DNA of 64,000 nucleotides from Paenibacillus glycanilyticus (GTDB taxonomy: Bacteria > Bacillota > Bacilli > Paenibacillales > Paenibacillaceae). The notes under the pieces are model-generated. The model was not told the DNA's origin, did not search any database, and saw nothing but the letters and a program-made list of their open reading frames with translations. This document shows, in pieces, positions 50,466 through 59,777 of the stretch; position 1 is the stretch's first letter; each line of letters opens with the position of its first letter. The stretch lies in the NCBI RefSeq assembly GCF_023715145.1, contig NZ_JAMBNP010000007.1, positions 186,001 to 250,000 on the forward strand. The letters are read 5' to 3'. The position numbers and the translations under genes are program-made.

Positions 50466-51716
50466 TTAGTCCGTCGGCTTGATGCTGGCCGCCCAGTCGT
50501 AGCCTTTCAAGAACGGATCCGGCATTACCGCGTCGCCGGAGTTCCACAGCTCCTTGAATTGTCCGTCCGACTGTACTTCGCCAATCCGGACCGTTTTGTA
50601 AATATGCTGATTCTCTCCATCAATCTTCACTTTGCCTTCAGGAGCGTCCCACTCGAGATCCTTCGCCGCCGCTTTCACTTTTTCCACGTCGGTCGAGCCC
50701 GCTTTCTCTACCGCGGCCTTCCAGAGATATACCGCCGTGTAGCCCGCTTCAATCGGATCAGCCGTTACGCGGTCTTCGCCGTATTTCTTCTTATAATTCT
50801 CAACGAACGTCTTGTTCGCCGGCGTATCCGTCGTCTGATAGTAGTTCCACGCGGCCAGATGGCCTTGCAGCACGTCTACGCCGATACCGCGAATTTCCTC
50901 TTCCGCTACCGATACGGACAGCGTCGTAATATCTTGAGCCGAGATGCCCGCGTCCTTCAGCTGCTTGAAGAAGGCCACGTTGCTGTCGCCGTTCAGCGTG
51001 TTGAACACAACGTCCGGCTTCGCTTCTTTAATTTTGCTGATGATCGTGCTGTAGTCGGTATGGCCAAGCGGCGTATATTCCTCTCCGACCATCTCTCCGC
51101 CCTTCGCTTTCAATTGCTCTTTAATAATCAGGTTTGCTGTGCGCGGGAATACGTAGTCCGAGCCAAGCAGATAGAACTTCTTGCCGCGGTTCTCGAGCAG
51201 CCAGTCGACCGCCGGAACGATCTGCTGGTTTGTTGTTGCGCCTGTATAGAAAATGTTGGGGGAAGCTTCGAGGCCTTCATATTGTACCGGGTACCAGAGC
51301 AGCCCGTTTAATTCTTCGAACACCGGCTTCATCGCCTTACGGCTGGAAGACGTCCATCCTCCGAATACCGTAGCGACTTTATCTTCGGAGATCAGCTTGC
51401 GCGCCTTCTCGGCGAAGGTCGGCCAGTCGGATGCGCCGTCCTCTTGAATCGCTTCAATCTTCTTGCCAAGCACGCCGCCAGCCGCGTTGATCTCCTCAAT
51501 GGCCATGATTTCCGCATCGCGAACAGATACTTCGCTGATTGCCATCGTTCCGCTCAAGGAATGCAGAACCCCTACCTTAATTGTGTCTCCCGATGCTTCT
51601 GCCTGACTGCCCTCTGTTGTCGTGGATGCCGGTTCCTCATTGTTGCCGCAGGCCGCAAGCAGCAAGCTGAGTACGACCGCAACTAGACCCGTTTGATAAA
51701 ACCATTTCTTTTTCAT
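50466..51716 (-). CDS. urtA: Urea ABC transporter substrate-binding lipoprotein UrtA
   Basis: A 416-residue lipoprotein. The signal peptide ends in LLLAAC with the lipidated Cys23, followed by a Ser/Thr/Glu-rich tether and a two-lobed binding domain. [36 protein letters not shown] and [18 protein letters not shown] are UrtA-specific blocks, distinct from branched-chain amino acid binders. It captures urea outside the cell for UrtBC. It is the first gene behind a near-perfect sigma-A promoter that overlaps a GlnR box. GGAGTGGAG precedes the ATG. Confidence 0.93.
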   Translation of the reverse strand: MKKKWFYQTGLVAVVLSLLLAACGNNEEPASTTTEGSQAEASGDTIKVGVLHSLSGTMAISEVSVRDAEIMAIEEINAAGGVLGKKIEAIQEDGASDWPTFAEKARKLISEDKVATVFGGWTSSSRKAMKPVFEELNGLLWYPVQYEGLEASPNIFYTGATTNQQIVPAVDWLLENRGKKFYLLGSDYVFPRTANLIIKEQLKAKGGEMVGEEYTPLGHTDYSTIISKIKEAKPDVVFNTLNGDSNVAFFKQLKDAGISAQDITTLSVSVAEEEIRGIGVDVLQGHLAAWNYYQTTDTPANKTFVENYKKKYGEDRVTADPIEAGYTAVYLWKAAVEKAGSTDVEKVKAAAKDLEWDAPEGKVKIDGENQHIYKTVRIGEVQSDGQFKELWNSGDAVMPDPFLKGYDWAASIKPTD

Positions 51717-51796
51717 CTCTCCACTCCCCAGTTCTTCTTTTTATGTTTCTATTTACGAACATTTAATTGGATTACATTACCAATGTTCGCATCATC

Positions 51797-51836
51797 ATTA
51801 TAGGAGGGGGCAATTTTAGTGTCAATATATATGACA
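51797..51836 (-). promoter_or_regulatory. urt promoter with overlapping GlnR/TnrA box
   Basis: On the minus strand TTGACA (51825-51820) and TATAAT (51802-51797) are spaced by exactly 17 bp. TGTCATATATATTGACA (51836-51820) matches TGTNAN7TNACA perfectly and contains the whole -35 box. The leader to urtA is about 75 bases. Paenibacillus generally uses GlnR for this motif. A box on the -35 suggests repression when nitrogen is ample. Confidence 0.8.
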
Positions 51837-52002
51837 TTTAAAATAAAAAATGAGGAAATTCGTCTCACTTATTAGGCTCATTCCGGCATTTTTCGATAAA
51901 ATACGTCACGCACATCCATATTTAACTGGATTAATTAGAAATTAATAGCATTAAATTAACAAATAATGTTATGTTATTTACTTTAATTCTGCCAACAAGG
52001 AC

Positions 52003-52037
52003 AAAAAAATGACCCCGGAATGATTCCGGAGTCATCT
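52003..52037 (-). terminator. Terminator after the MFS gene
   Basis: On the minus strand GATGACTCCGGAA pairs with TTCCGGGGTCAT and runs into TTTTTTTG, 25 bp after the MFS stop. Confidence 0.85.
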
Positions 52038-52060
52038 TCCTATTACGCGCGCGAGCAGCT

Positions 52061-53302
52061 TTACTGCTCCATCTTTACGGCGGGCTTACCCGCTTCAAGC
52101 AAACGCTTGTTGCCGACAAAGAATAAGGTCAGGATCACAATGAACACTCCCGTACCGACAAGCAGCCATTCAATTGCGATTACGTCCGCAAGCGGGCCAA
52201 AGATAAGCATGCCGATTGGCATCATGGAAGTAGAGATCATCCCAAACACGCCGAATATCCGCCCCATATAGTTCGGATCCACTTTTTCCTGCAGCATGAC
52301 GGTTGTTGGCGTATTCGCCATGGGTATGGCTACGCCAAATACCGCCATCACAAATAAGTAAATCCAGAAGATCGGGATAACCCCAAGCAACAAGGTACAC
52401 ACGCCCATAATCAGGTTGGCGAACGTCATCGTATACAGCTTGTTGCGGAAGCCGCCCCATGACGCGATGATCGCTCCGCCGGCCATCATGCCAACGGAGA
52501 AGGCAATCTCAATCGCGGTCAGCCGCCAATAATCGTCTCCGAAGCTCCGCGTCACCTGCAGCGGCGTCAGGAATGCGGCCGGAGCCATTAATACGAAGAA
52601 AAAGGCGAAGAAAGTAAAAAAGGTTTTCAAGAAGCTGTGATTCTTAATGTAGCTTATCCCCTGCTTGAAGTCTTCCATGTAGCTTGTGGTTTGTTGATCG
52701 GAAGCCTTCTGGTGCAAAGGGATCCGCAAGAAGAAAAATAACGCCAGGATCGCAACGACAGCGGTAACCACATCTATGAAGAAAATGGCTTCAATCGTGG
52801 ACACGGTAAGCAGCGTCGCGCTGACGATAGGAGCAATAAACATCATAAGCGCCTGAAGCGTTCCGTTTATCCCGTTAACCTTCGTCAGCTGATCCTCCGG
52901 CACAATCTGCGGCAATATCGCCCCAACGGCCGGCGCCTGAATCCCCGCCCCCAGCGCCCGGACGGCGGCAATCACGAACATGAGCCATGGCTCGTCGTAA
53001 CCTGCTAGAAATAGAATCGCGAGAAGCAGCGTTACGAAGGCAATCATGGAATCCGCTATCATAATGAGATATTTTCGGTTGAATCGGTCCGCCCACACGC
53101 CGGCAAACGGCGATAGCAGAAAAGTAGGAATAAACCCGCATACGATAAATAGAGTCATCATAAGACCTGATTTGGTGCTAAGGGTTACGTACCACATAAT
53201 CGCGTATTGCACTAATGCGGAACCAAATAACGAGATCGTCTGACTGCTTAAGAAGAGGATAATATCTCTCTTCCAATTCTTCTTTTCTTCCGTAATTGTC
53301 AT
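52061..53302 (-). CDS. MFS transporter, macrolide-efflux-like
   Basis: A 413-residue protein with about 12 helices. The first loop reads GVWADRFNRKYLIMIADS, the MFS signature, and the N-terminus FLSSQTISLFGSALVQYAIMWYVTLSTKS is that of the Mef/YfiS (MFS_3) group, which exports macrolides and other drugs. The central loop (about residues 200-220) and MGRIFGVFGMISTSMMPIGM fit too. No resistance-island features surround it, so it is likely a core drug or metabolite exporter. AAGGGG lies about 9 bp before the ATG. Confidence 0.88.
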   Translation of the reverse strand: MTITEEKKNWKRDIILFLSSQTISLFGSALVQYAIMWYVTLSTKSGLMMTLFIVCGFIPTFLLSPFAGVWADRFNRKYLIMIADSMIAFVTLLLAILFLAGYDEPWLMFVIAAVRALGAGIQAPAVGAILPQIVPEDQLTKVNGINGTLQALMMFIAPIVSATLLTVSTIEAIFFIDVVTAVVAILALFFFLRIPLHQKASDQQTTSYMEDFKQGISYIKNHSFLKTFFTFFAFFFVLMAPAAFLTPLQVTRSFGDDYWRLTAIEIAFSVGMMAGGAIIASWGGFRNKLYTMTFANLIMGVCTLLLGVIPIFWIYLFVMAVFGVAIPMANTPTTVMLQEKVDPNYMGRIFGVFGMISTSMMPIGMLIFGPLADVIAIEWLLVGTGVFIVILTLFFVGNKRLLEAGKPAVKMEQ

Positions 53303-53420
53303 CTCTTACCCCTTCCGTGAGGTACTAGTATATGGAAATGACTCCCCAACCCTTCTCTAGCAAGTCATTTCCATATTAAAGGCAACTAATTCTCTCTGCA
53401 ATTAACATCTTAGCTATAAA

Positions 53421-53449
53421 GAAAACCGTGCATAAGCGCACGGTTTTGC
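53421..53449. terminator. Terminator after the DinB gene
   Basis: AAAACCGTGC pairs with GCACGGTTTT around ATAAGC on either strand; minus-strand use fits the gene ending at 53454. Confidence 0.85.
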
Positions 53450-53453
53450 ATTG

Positions 53454-53972
53454 TTAGCGTTGGGATACCGAAGGCTCTTGGTACCAGAAGAATGCATAAT
53501 CGTTCATCGTAGAAGCATGACCCAGCTGGCGCAGCATGGTGGACACGTTCCCCCTGTGGTAGCTTCCGTGATTAGCCACATGCAGCACAATCTCCGACAG
53601 GCGCGTCTCGCGGATTCCGGCGTACGGATTGTTAAGCGTAATGGTTCGCTCCAGATCGGGCGTATGGCTGAGCCACTCTCCGAATTGCTCGGCCAGCTCG
53701 GCAAATAGATGTACGTATTCATCCGCCGTCTCGAGTACGCGCCCATTTAACGGAATGCATTCCTGCAGCGCCTCTCCCATATCGGCACCCGTTAATACGA
53801 GATACCACATTTTATCCACCGCGTAAATATGATTCAGCCCATGGGCAATAGTCGGGAACGAGCTCTTCACCTCCTGATGCAGCACCGCAGTTGGCAGCTC
53901 CTTTATTCTCCCGAGGATCGTTTGATTTGCCCAAGCATGGTAGTTAAACATTTCTGAAGGATGATTTGTCAT
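53454..53972 (-). CDS. DinB-family protein
   Basis: A 172-residue four-helix-bundle protein. The metal triad is visible as His in GLNHIYAVDKMW and two His in VANHGSYHRGNVSTML, and FNYHAWANQTIL is the family N-terminus. DinB proteins include bacillithiol transferases and DNA-damage-induced proteins; none can be assigned here. It lies 70 bp downstream of a WYL-domain regulator on the same strand, a common pairing. Confidence 0.9.
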   Translation of the reverse strand: MTNHPSEMFNYHAWANQTILGRIKELPTAVLHQEVKSSFPTIAHGLNHIYAVDKMWYLVLTGADMGEALQECIPLNGRVLETADEYVHLFAELAEQFGEWLSHTPDLERTITLNNPYAGIRETRLSEIVLHVANHGSYHRGNVSTMLRQLGHASTMNDYAFFWYQEPSVSQR

Positions 53973-54042
53973 TTAATATCGTCTCCTTTTGACTGGTTAT
54001 GCTATCAGTATAAAAAAAGCAGTATGACAGCTGTGTGTCATA

Positions 54043-54954
54043 CTACTCATAAAGTTCAAGCGTTTTTTGAAGCTCCCGTTTCAAAATATCTCTCAGCCCG
54101 ATCGGTTCCAGCACCTCGGCGCCGCTGCCGAAGCCAAGCAGAATAGCCCAGAGCCAGCAAGCTTCAAGCGGCTTGTATACGGGAATCCGCATGGTCATGC
54201 TGCCATCGGAGTGAAAGGACTTTTCCACGCGGCCAAACTGATCCATCGCTTCCGCCAAAGCCTCGGGCGCGACCCGGAGCACGACATCCTCCACGTGATC
54301 CCGCTCATCGCCGAACGTAACGGGCGTCTCCTCCGGCACCTCCAGATGCGGCTCGAAGTCACGCTCCGTCACGACTAACTCTACCATCCGGGACAACCGG
54401 AATTCCCGATAATCGCAGCGCGTCCGGCAATAGCCATACATGTACCAGTTGCCGTATTTGAAATGCAGCCTGACAGGCTCCATCTCGCGGGTAGTGCGCT
54501 CGTTCTTCCCGTTAATGTAATCAAACCGGATAATTGTTCGCTTCGAAATGGCTGAACGCAATAGCGGAAGAGCCTCGGGATCCATCCTGCGCGTTTCGAA
54601 ATCCACCGCCAGGCTCGAGGTCTGCTGCTCCGTTCCAATCGTTTGCAGTCTCTCGATCGTCCCTTGCGCTCGTTCGTCCTCGAACACCGTGGAGAGCCCT
54701 TTAAGAACGGTGACTAGAGAATCGACATCGTACGAGCCAAGCAGACTTTTATCCATCTTAAATCCGTCCATCATGCCAAAGCCGCCCTTATTCCCCTGAT
54801 ACGACACGACCGGAAAGCCCGCCGCGCAGATGACGTCAATATCCCGGTAAATCGTTCTTTGGGATACCCGGAACTCGTCGGCGAGCGCAGACGCCGGAAG
54901 CACGTCGTTATTCAGCAGCTTGTAGATGATGGAGATTAAACGCTCTAATTTCAT
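54043..54954 (-). CDS. HTH/WYL-domain regulator (YafY-like)
   Basis: A 303-residue regulator. The N-terminus (MKLERLISIIYKLLNND, SASALADEFRVSQRTIYRDID) is the HTH_11 DNA-binding domain, the middle (IRFDYINGKNERTTREMEPVRLHFKYGNWYMYGYC) is a WYL domain, and the end is a WCX domain. The sequence TRCDYREFRLSRMVEL carries the WYL ligand residues. It probably controls the downstream DinB gene. ATG 54954 is used since MKLERL is the family start; the frame is open 26 codons upstream without signals. Confidence 0.88.
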   Translation of the reverse strand: MKLERLISIIYKLLNNDVLPASALADEFRVSQRTIYRDIDVICAAGFPVVSYQGNKGGFGMMDGFKMDKSLLGSYDVDSLVTVLKGLSTVFEDERAQGTIERLQTIGTEQQTSSLAVDFETRRMDPEALPLLRSAISKRTIIRFDYINGKNERTTREMEPVRLHFKYGNWYMYGYCRTRCDYREFRLSRMVELVVTERDFEPHLEVPEETPVTFGDERDHVEDVVLRVAPEALAEAMDQFGRVEKSFHSDGSMTMRIPVYKPLEACWLWAILLGFGSGAEVLEPIGLRDILKRELQKTLELYE

Positions 54955-55100
54955 AGGATCAACGCCTATCCGTCCATTGTTCATTACCGCCCATATCATA
55001 CCACAGATCATGACGGCGTCTATAAGCGGCATATCTCATTTAAACAAAGAATAAATATTTACGTTACGCAGGAGACAAGATTAAAGGGGGATCGCCATTA

Positions 55101-56145
55101 ATGACGCAACGCGTACAAAATCTGGATCGTCTCATTCGATCAGCGGTAGATAACAAGCGGATCTTCGGGGCGGTTATGCGGGTTGAAGCCGGCAACCGGC
55201 AGCTTTCATGGAACGGAGCGGCCGGCAATATGAACGTCGCGAGCCCGTTCTTTATCGCCAGCACAACCAAGCTTTACATCACCGCCGTGCTGCTGAGGCT
55301 ACGAGAGCAAGACAAAATCAGGCTGACCGATAAGGTCAGCCTGTATCTGGACAAGAATAGGATCTCCGGCATCCATCACTATCAGGGCATCGATTATTCC
55401 GACGAGCTTACCATCGAGCAGTTAATGGCGCACACTACGGGTCTGCCCGATTATTTCCAGCAGAAAGGAAAGGGCGGCCGAAGTCTGGAAGACAGCCTCA
55501 TGGCCGGACACGATCAAGCATGGTCGCTCGATAGCGTGATTGAAGAGGTTAAACGGATGAAGCCAAGATTCTCGCCCGGCACAAAAGGGAAGGCTTTATA
55601 TTCAGACACCAACTATCAATTACTCGGAAGAATAATAGAGATCGTAACGAAGCATCCCCTAAATGACGTATTTAAGGAATATATCTACAAGCCTTTGTCC
55701 TTATCCCGTACCTATATGTACACAGACAGGCAAGATCAAACCCCTCAGCCTCTTTACTACAAGGAATCCCCCCTCCATATCCCGCTTGCCATGGCTTCGT
55801 TCGGCCCCGACGGGGGCATCGTCTCAACAGCCGATGAGCTGATGCGGTTTCTGCGGGCTTTTTTCGAGGGAGAACTATTCCCCGGGTCTTATCTCAACGA
55901 TCTGTACCAATTGGAATAAAATCTTCTTCCCGCTGCAGTATGGGATAGGCATCGCAAGATTCAAGCTTCCGAGAATCCTCTCGCCGGTTAAGGCACAGCC
56001 GGAATTGATCGGACACTCCGGCTTATCCGGAGCCTTCGCTTATTATTCGCCTTTGAAGGATATCTATCTAACCGGAACAGTCAATCAGATATCCCCGCCC
56101 AGTCTTTCTTACAAGCTGATGCTTCGGATATTGAGTGTCCTATAG
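55101..56145 (+). pseudogene. Serine hydrolase (class C beta-lactamase-like), frameshifted
   Basis: Residues 1-272 read normally: FFIASTTKLYITAVLL contains the SxxK nucleophile (STTK), KALYSDTNYQLLGRI the YxN motif, and MASFGPDGGIVSTADELMRF follows. The frame then stops at 55917-55919. One base earlier or later the protein continues (WNKIFFPLQYGIG, FKLPRILSPV, IGHSGLSGAFAYY with the HxG third motif) to a stop at 56143-56145. A single indel near 55905-55912 therefore splits one gene of about 347 residues. The truncated form lacks the third active-site motif. It could be a real mutation or an assembly error. GGGGG precedes the ATG by 12 bp. Confidence 0.8.
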
Positions 56146-56152
56146 GGCAAGC

Positions 56153-57304
56153 TTAACGGCTCCAGCCGCTGGCCAGAACCCGTCTTGCAAATAGCTCCTC
56201 GTCAAAATCGAGGCCAAAGCCAGCCTTATTCGGGACATGGAACAGGCCGTTCTCAACCTGATAAGCGGACGCATCCATGCCTTCGATGGCGATATCGTCG
56301 TATTCGACGAATTCAAAGTTCTTAATGGCCGTGGCAATATGTCCTAAGGCGTAGATGCCGTATGCATTGCCGTAACAATGCGGCGCGGAACGCAGTCCCG
56401 CCTGATCTAGCTGCGCGCCAAGCTCCAGCCAATGCGTGAAGCCCGGATAGATGATGTCGTATTGCAGCACGTCGACAAGACCTTTCTTTGCCCAGTTAAC
56501 GAGATGGGGAGATGCAAGACCCTCTCCATCCGCAATCAATACGTTTTGCCCGCGTTCTCGGAGCCACGCCTTTAAATCGGCATACAAGGCATCGTCCTCA
56601 TGAAAGGCCTCTTCAATCCAATACAGATTCACATCAGAGACGGCGGCCAGCACTTCCTTGGTCAGATTCAAATTGTAAGCATTGTTGGCGTCTATCATGA
56701 TCCGCCCCTCCGGACCGGCAACCTCGGCGACACCGTGAATAATGGCGATATCCCGCTTCGTGCCTTCCGCAATCGGCATATGCCTGCCTCCGCGGCCAAC
56801 CTTGATCTTGAAGTTCCGATGGCCTTTGTCGAAGCCCTGCTGGGCTTCCTCCTTCAAGAGCGCCACCGCGTCCTGTTCATCTTGCAAATGCAGATCGTCA
56901 AAGTAAAGGGATGTATCATAACAAGGCACAACAAGCGGAGAGCCCGGCACGCGGCTCGATGTGGATACTAATTCATAGACGGGGGTATTCTGTCTGCGGC
57001 CCAGCCAGTCCAGAATCGGGTATTCCAGCGGAATGCGGTACGGCTCAAGCACTCTGCCATTCTCGTCGAACAGCTCGAGCAGGCTTTTCCCAACAACCGC
57101 TTCCGCCAACTCCTCCGTTAATGCCCCCGAGTGACCAAAGCCAACCTGCCCGTCAATCGTCATTCGGGCGATGCGCACCGAACAGCTTTTGCCATGATCT
57201 CCAAGCCTGCCATTGGATCCCGCGCTTCTTGCGCGTTCGCCCGTAAGAGTTGCAACCTCGATCTTTTCTACTTTCCATTCCGGTTGAATAATAGATAGAT
57301 TCAT
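56153..57304 (-). CDS. Enolase-superfamily (mandelate racemase-like) enzyme
   Basis: A 383-residue TIM-barrel enzyme with an N-terminal capping domain. Visible active-site elements are K166 and K168 (FKIKVG), D205 (MIDANNAY), E231/E232 (YWIEEAF), E261 (ADGEG) and H309 (SAPHCYGNAYG), consistent with metal-assisted proton abstraction from a carboxylate. This could be a sugar-acid dehydratase or racemase; the exact subgroup is unclear. It converges on the frameshifted hydrolase with a 7-bp gap. No sugar transporter or kinase lies beside it, which leaves the substrate open. Confidence 0.85.
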   Translation of the reverse strand: MNLSIIQPEWKVEKIEVATLTGERARSAGSNGRLGDHGKSCSVRIARMTIDGQVGFGHSGALTEELAEAVVGKSLLELFDENGRVLEPYRIPLEYPILDWLGRRQNTPVYELVSTSSRVPGSPLVVPCYDTSLYFDDLHLQDEQDAVALLKEEAQQGFDKGHRNFKIKVGRGGRHMPIAEGTKRDIAIIHGVAEVAGPEGRIMIDANNAYNLNLTKEVLAAVSDVNLYWIEEAFHEDDALYADLKAWLRERGQNVLIADGEGLASPHLVNWAKKGLVDVLQYDIIYPGFTHWLELGAQLDQAGLRSAPHCYGNAYGIYALGHIATAIKNFEFVEYDDIAIEGMDASAYQVENGLFHVPNKAGFGLDFDEELFARRVLASGWSR

Positions 57305-57564
57305 GCACGATTCACTCCCTAACCCGTAGTCAGCTGGCCTTCAGTCATTCCAACTACATCCAATATATTATCCTTAAATCTAATATGTCAAAATAAAATA
57401 TATTCATTATATTATAATTTCACCTATTCCTTCATGAGCGGCCACTCCCTGACGGTTTGTATTTTATTGTAAGGGCTGCTTTGGTTGACGGGGAGACTGG
57501 CTTTCAGTACCATCTTTAAAAGGAAACGCTCCGTTAAGGGGCGCTGCTTCATGAAGGAGGAGTA

Positions 57565-58809
57565 ATGAATTACATTAAAGAATTGCTTGTAGAGTTGGGA
57601 ATGAACACCGAGCTGGCCGTCTATCTGGCCAATATCATTCTTGTGGTCATCGTCGGAATCGTCAGCGTAGCGGCAAACTTCGTAACCAAGAAGATTGTGC
57701 TTCGCGTCGTCACCCATTACATCCGGAACAACCGTTACCAGTGGGACGATTACCTGCTGGAGCGCAAGGTTTTCCATAAGCTGTCCCATATCGTCCCTGC
57801 CATTATCCTGTATTACTTTTCATTCAGCTTCTCGTCTTACCAATCGCTCATTCACAAAGGAATAACCGTTTATCTCATTATCGTAGCGCTCCTCGTGCTG
57901 GATGCCTTCCTGAACGCGGTCAACGATATTTATAGAACGTTCGACATTTCCAGGAGCCGCCCCATCAAAGGGTACGTTCAGGTCGTCAAAATTTTTCTGT
58001 TCATTATCGGCGGGATTCTGGCGATCTCGAACCTGATTGGCGAAAGCCCCGTTATTCTTATAAGCGGAATCGGCGCATTGTCCGCCGTTATGCTGCTGAT
58101 CTTCAAGGATTCGCTGCTTGGCTTGGTTGCGGGCGTCCAATTGTCGACCAACGATATGGTCCAGGTAGGCGATTGGATTGAAATGCCCAAGTACGGAGCG
58201 GACGGAGATATCATCGATATTTCCCTGCACACGGTGAAGGTTCAAAACTTCGATAAAACCATCACCACTATCCCTTCATATGCTCTCATTTCCGACTCGT
58301 TCAAGAACTGGCGGGGCATGCAGGATGCCGGCGGCCGCCGGATCAAACGCGCGGTGTACCTCGATATGAACAGCATCGGATTTTGCACGCCTGCCATGAT
58401 CGAGAAGTTCAAGAGGATTCATTTGCTGGCCGATTATATTCTCGATAAGGAGAAGGAAATCAGCTATTACAACCTGGAGCACGATATCGACCATACCGTT
58501 CCGGTGAACGGCAGGGCGATGACGAATATCGGCGTGTTCCGCGCGTATATTGAGCGGTATATCGAGCAGCATCCAAAAATCCATAAAGGCATGACGAGGA
58601 TCGTCAGACAGCTCGCCCCCGGCGAGAACGGTCTCCCACTCGAAATTTACGCCTTCACAAACGATATCAACTGGGCCGTGTACGAAGGCGTTCAGTCCGA
58701 TCTGTTCGACCATATTCTGGCCGTTGCGCCCGAATTCGGACTGCAGGTTTTCCAGAACCCGTCCGGCCATGATTTCAGCAGGAGCGCATCAAAGGTCGAG
58801 GCTTATTAA
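57565..58809 (+). CDS. Mechanosensitive ion channel, YbdG-like MscS family
   Basis: A 414-residue membrane protein with five helices. The pore-lining helix region reads ISGIGALSAVMLLIFKDSLLGLVAGVQLSTNDMVQVGDWIEMP, which is diagnostic for MscS, and the preceding helices and the C-terminal domain with its insertion (about 290-345) fit the YbdG subgroup. It releases solutes on membrane tension in hypo-osmotic shock. AAGGAGGAGTA lies just before the ATG. The preceding 120 bp (57424-57560) show no gene I can support. Confidence 0.9.
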   Translation: MNYIKELLVELGMNTELAVYLANIILVVIVGIVSVAANFVTKKIVLRVVTHYIRNNRYQWDDYLLERKVFHKLSHIVPAIILYYFSFSFSSYQSLIHKGITVYLIIVALLVLDAFLNAVNDIYRTFDISRSRPIKGYVQVVKIFLFIIGGILAISNLIGESPVILISGIGALSAVMLLIFKDSLLGLVAGVQLSTNDMVQVGDWIEMPKYGADGDIIDISLHTVKVQNFDKTITTIPSYALISDSFKNWRGMQDAGGRRIKRAVYLDMNSIGFCTPAMIEKFKRIHLLADYILDKEKEISYYNLEHDIDHTVPVNGRAMTNIGVFRAYIERYIEQHPKIHKGMTRIVRQLAPGENGLPLEIYAFTNDINWAVYEGVQSDLFDHILAVAPEFGLQVFQNPSGHDFSRSASKVEAY

Positions 58810-58830
58810 ATTAGAGGTTTCTCGACAGAT

Positions 58831-58880
58831 AAAAAGGCTGTATCATCGTCAACTTTCATTGACTGATGGTGCGGCCTTTC
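58831..58880. terminator. Bidirectional terminator after the MscS-like gene
   Basis: AAAGGC...ATCATCGTCAA pairs imperfectly with TTGACTGATGG...GGCCTTT. The minus strand exits into CCTTTTTATC, which suits a minus-strand gene ending at 58884. Confidence 0.65.
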
Positions 58881-58883
58881 TGT

Positions 58884-59069
58884 TTACGGCTTGCGTTGCT
58901 CTTTCATTTCCCGATTATGCCTGCGGATCAGCTCCGGCACGGCGTCGCCGCGCCCCGTCTGCTGAAGGCGTTCCACATATCGCGGCAGCGCTCCATTTTG
59001 CCGGGCCGACGCACATCCCATCATGTACATTTCAATGATTCTATAAGCCTCATGGTTCGCGCCTGCCAT
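58884..59069 (-). CDS. Possible small protein of unknown function
   Basis: A 61-residue frame (MAGANHEAYRIIEMYMMGC..., ending HNREMKEQRKP) with an amphipathic helical look and charged tail. It ends 4 bp before a hairpin that could act as its terminator, which favours a real minus-strand gene. The ribosome-binding site (GGGTAA) is weak, and I do not recognise the family. Opposite-strand frames here look random. Confidence 0.45.
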   Translation of the reverse strand: MAGANHEAYRIIEMYMMGCASARQNGALPRYVERLQQTGRGDAVPELIRRHNREMKEQRKP

Positions 59070-59250
59070 TTACCCGATACGGTTATTTTGCTAGTATTTT
59101 AGAAGGATTACTGTAAAGGACGGAGAGCGGGGGAGGACCGAGGATTTAGCTCAAATGTTCTTCTGATCAGAATATGAACCTCTATCGTAATGCAGAATTA
59201 AAAGTCATGATTTATACTTAAATAAAACCAATCTGCAGGAGGCTTATGCC

Positions 59251-59703
59251 ATGGTTGCAAACCGCTCCGTACCGCCAAGCCATCTTCTTCCGCAAGTCTT
59301 CTATGAAGACGTTGCCGCTGCGCTTAATTGGCTGACATCAACGTTGGGCTTCTCAGAATATTATCGCTTCAAGCTGCCAGACGGAACGCTCCATGGAGCA
59401 ATGATTTATCTCGGCGAGGCATGGGTTATGCTTAAAAGTCCGGGAAGAACGTCAACGAGTCCGAACAAGCTGGGACACTCCACGCAGTCTCTGATGATTT
59501 TTGTAGAAAATGTCGATGCCCATCGCGAGCAGTCGAGATCCGGCGGAGCCGTCATCTTGGAGGAGCTTTTCGATACCGAGTACGGGGAGCGGCAATACAC
59601 GGTTCAAGATCCACAAGGTCATCCCTGGACGTTTGCGACACATATCCGCGACGTGAGCCCCGACGCATGGGGCGCCATCCCCGCCGCGACTCGCGACTGT
59701 TAA
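59251..59703 (+). CDS. VOC-family (glyoxalase-like) protein
   Basis: A 150-residue protein of the vicinal oxygen chelate fold. HLLPQVFYEDVAAALNWLTSTLGFSEYYRF starts the domain, and ERQYTVQDPQGHPWTFATHIRDVSP is the second half, a pattern common in bleomycin-resistance-like proteins of unknown substrate. GCAGGAGG precedes the ATG. It is not close in sequence pattern to the VOC protein at 21 kb. Confidence 0.87.
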   Translation: MVANRSVPPSHLLPQVFYEDVAAALNWLTSTLGFSEYYRFKLPDGTLHGAMIYLGEAWVMLKSPGRTSTSPNKLGHSTQSLMIFVENVDAHREQSRSGGAVILEELFDTEYGERQYTVQDPQGHPWTFATHIRDVSPDAWGAIPAATRDC

Positions 59704-59712
59704 CCCGGAGCA

Positions 59713-59757
59713 TAAAAAAGACAGAGCGTCAGCATTCACCCTGCTGCGCTCTGTCTA
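59713..59757. terminator. Bidirectional terminator
   Basis: AGACAGAGCG and CAGCA pair with TGCTG and CGCTCTGTCT. The minus strand runs into TTTTTTATG. It separates convergent genes. Confidence 0.85.
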
Positions 59758-59777
59758 GCTTCACCGGCATACTCAAC

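Noticed and set aside
50214..51311. 365-codon plus-strand frame
   Set aside because: Antisense to urtA and the start of urtB, with Arg- and Val-rich shadow composition and no ribosome-binding site.
51717..51796. Riboswitch in the urt leader (for example guanidine-type)
   Set aside because: The leader of about 75 bases shows no conserved riboswitch core or terminator. The GlnR box is a sufficient explanation for control.
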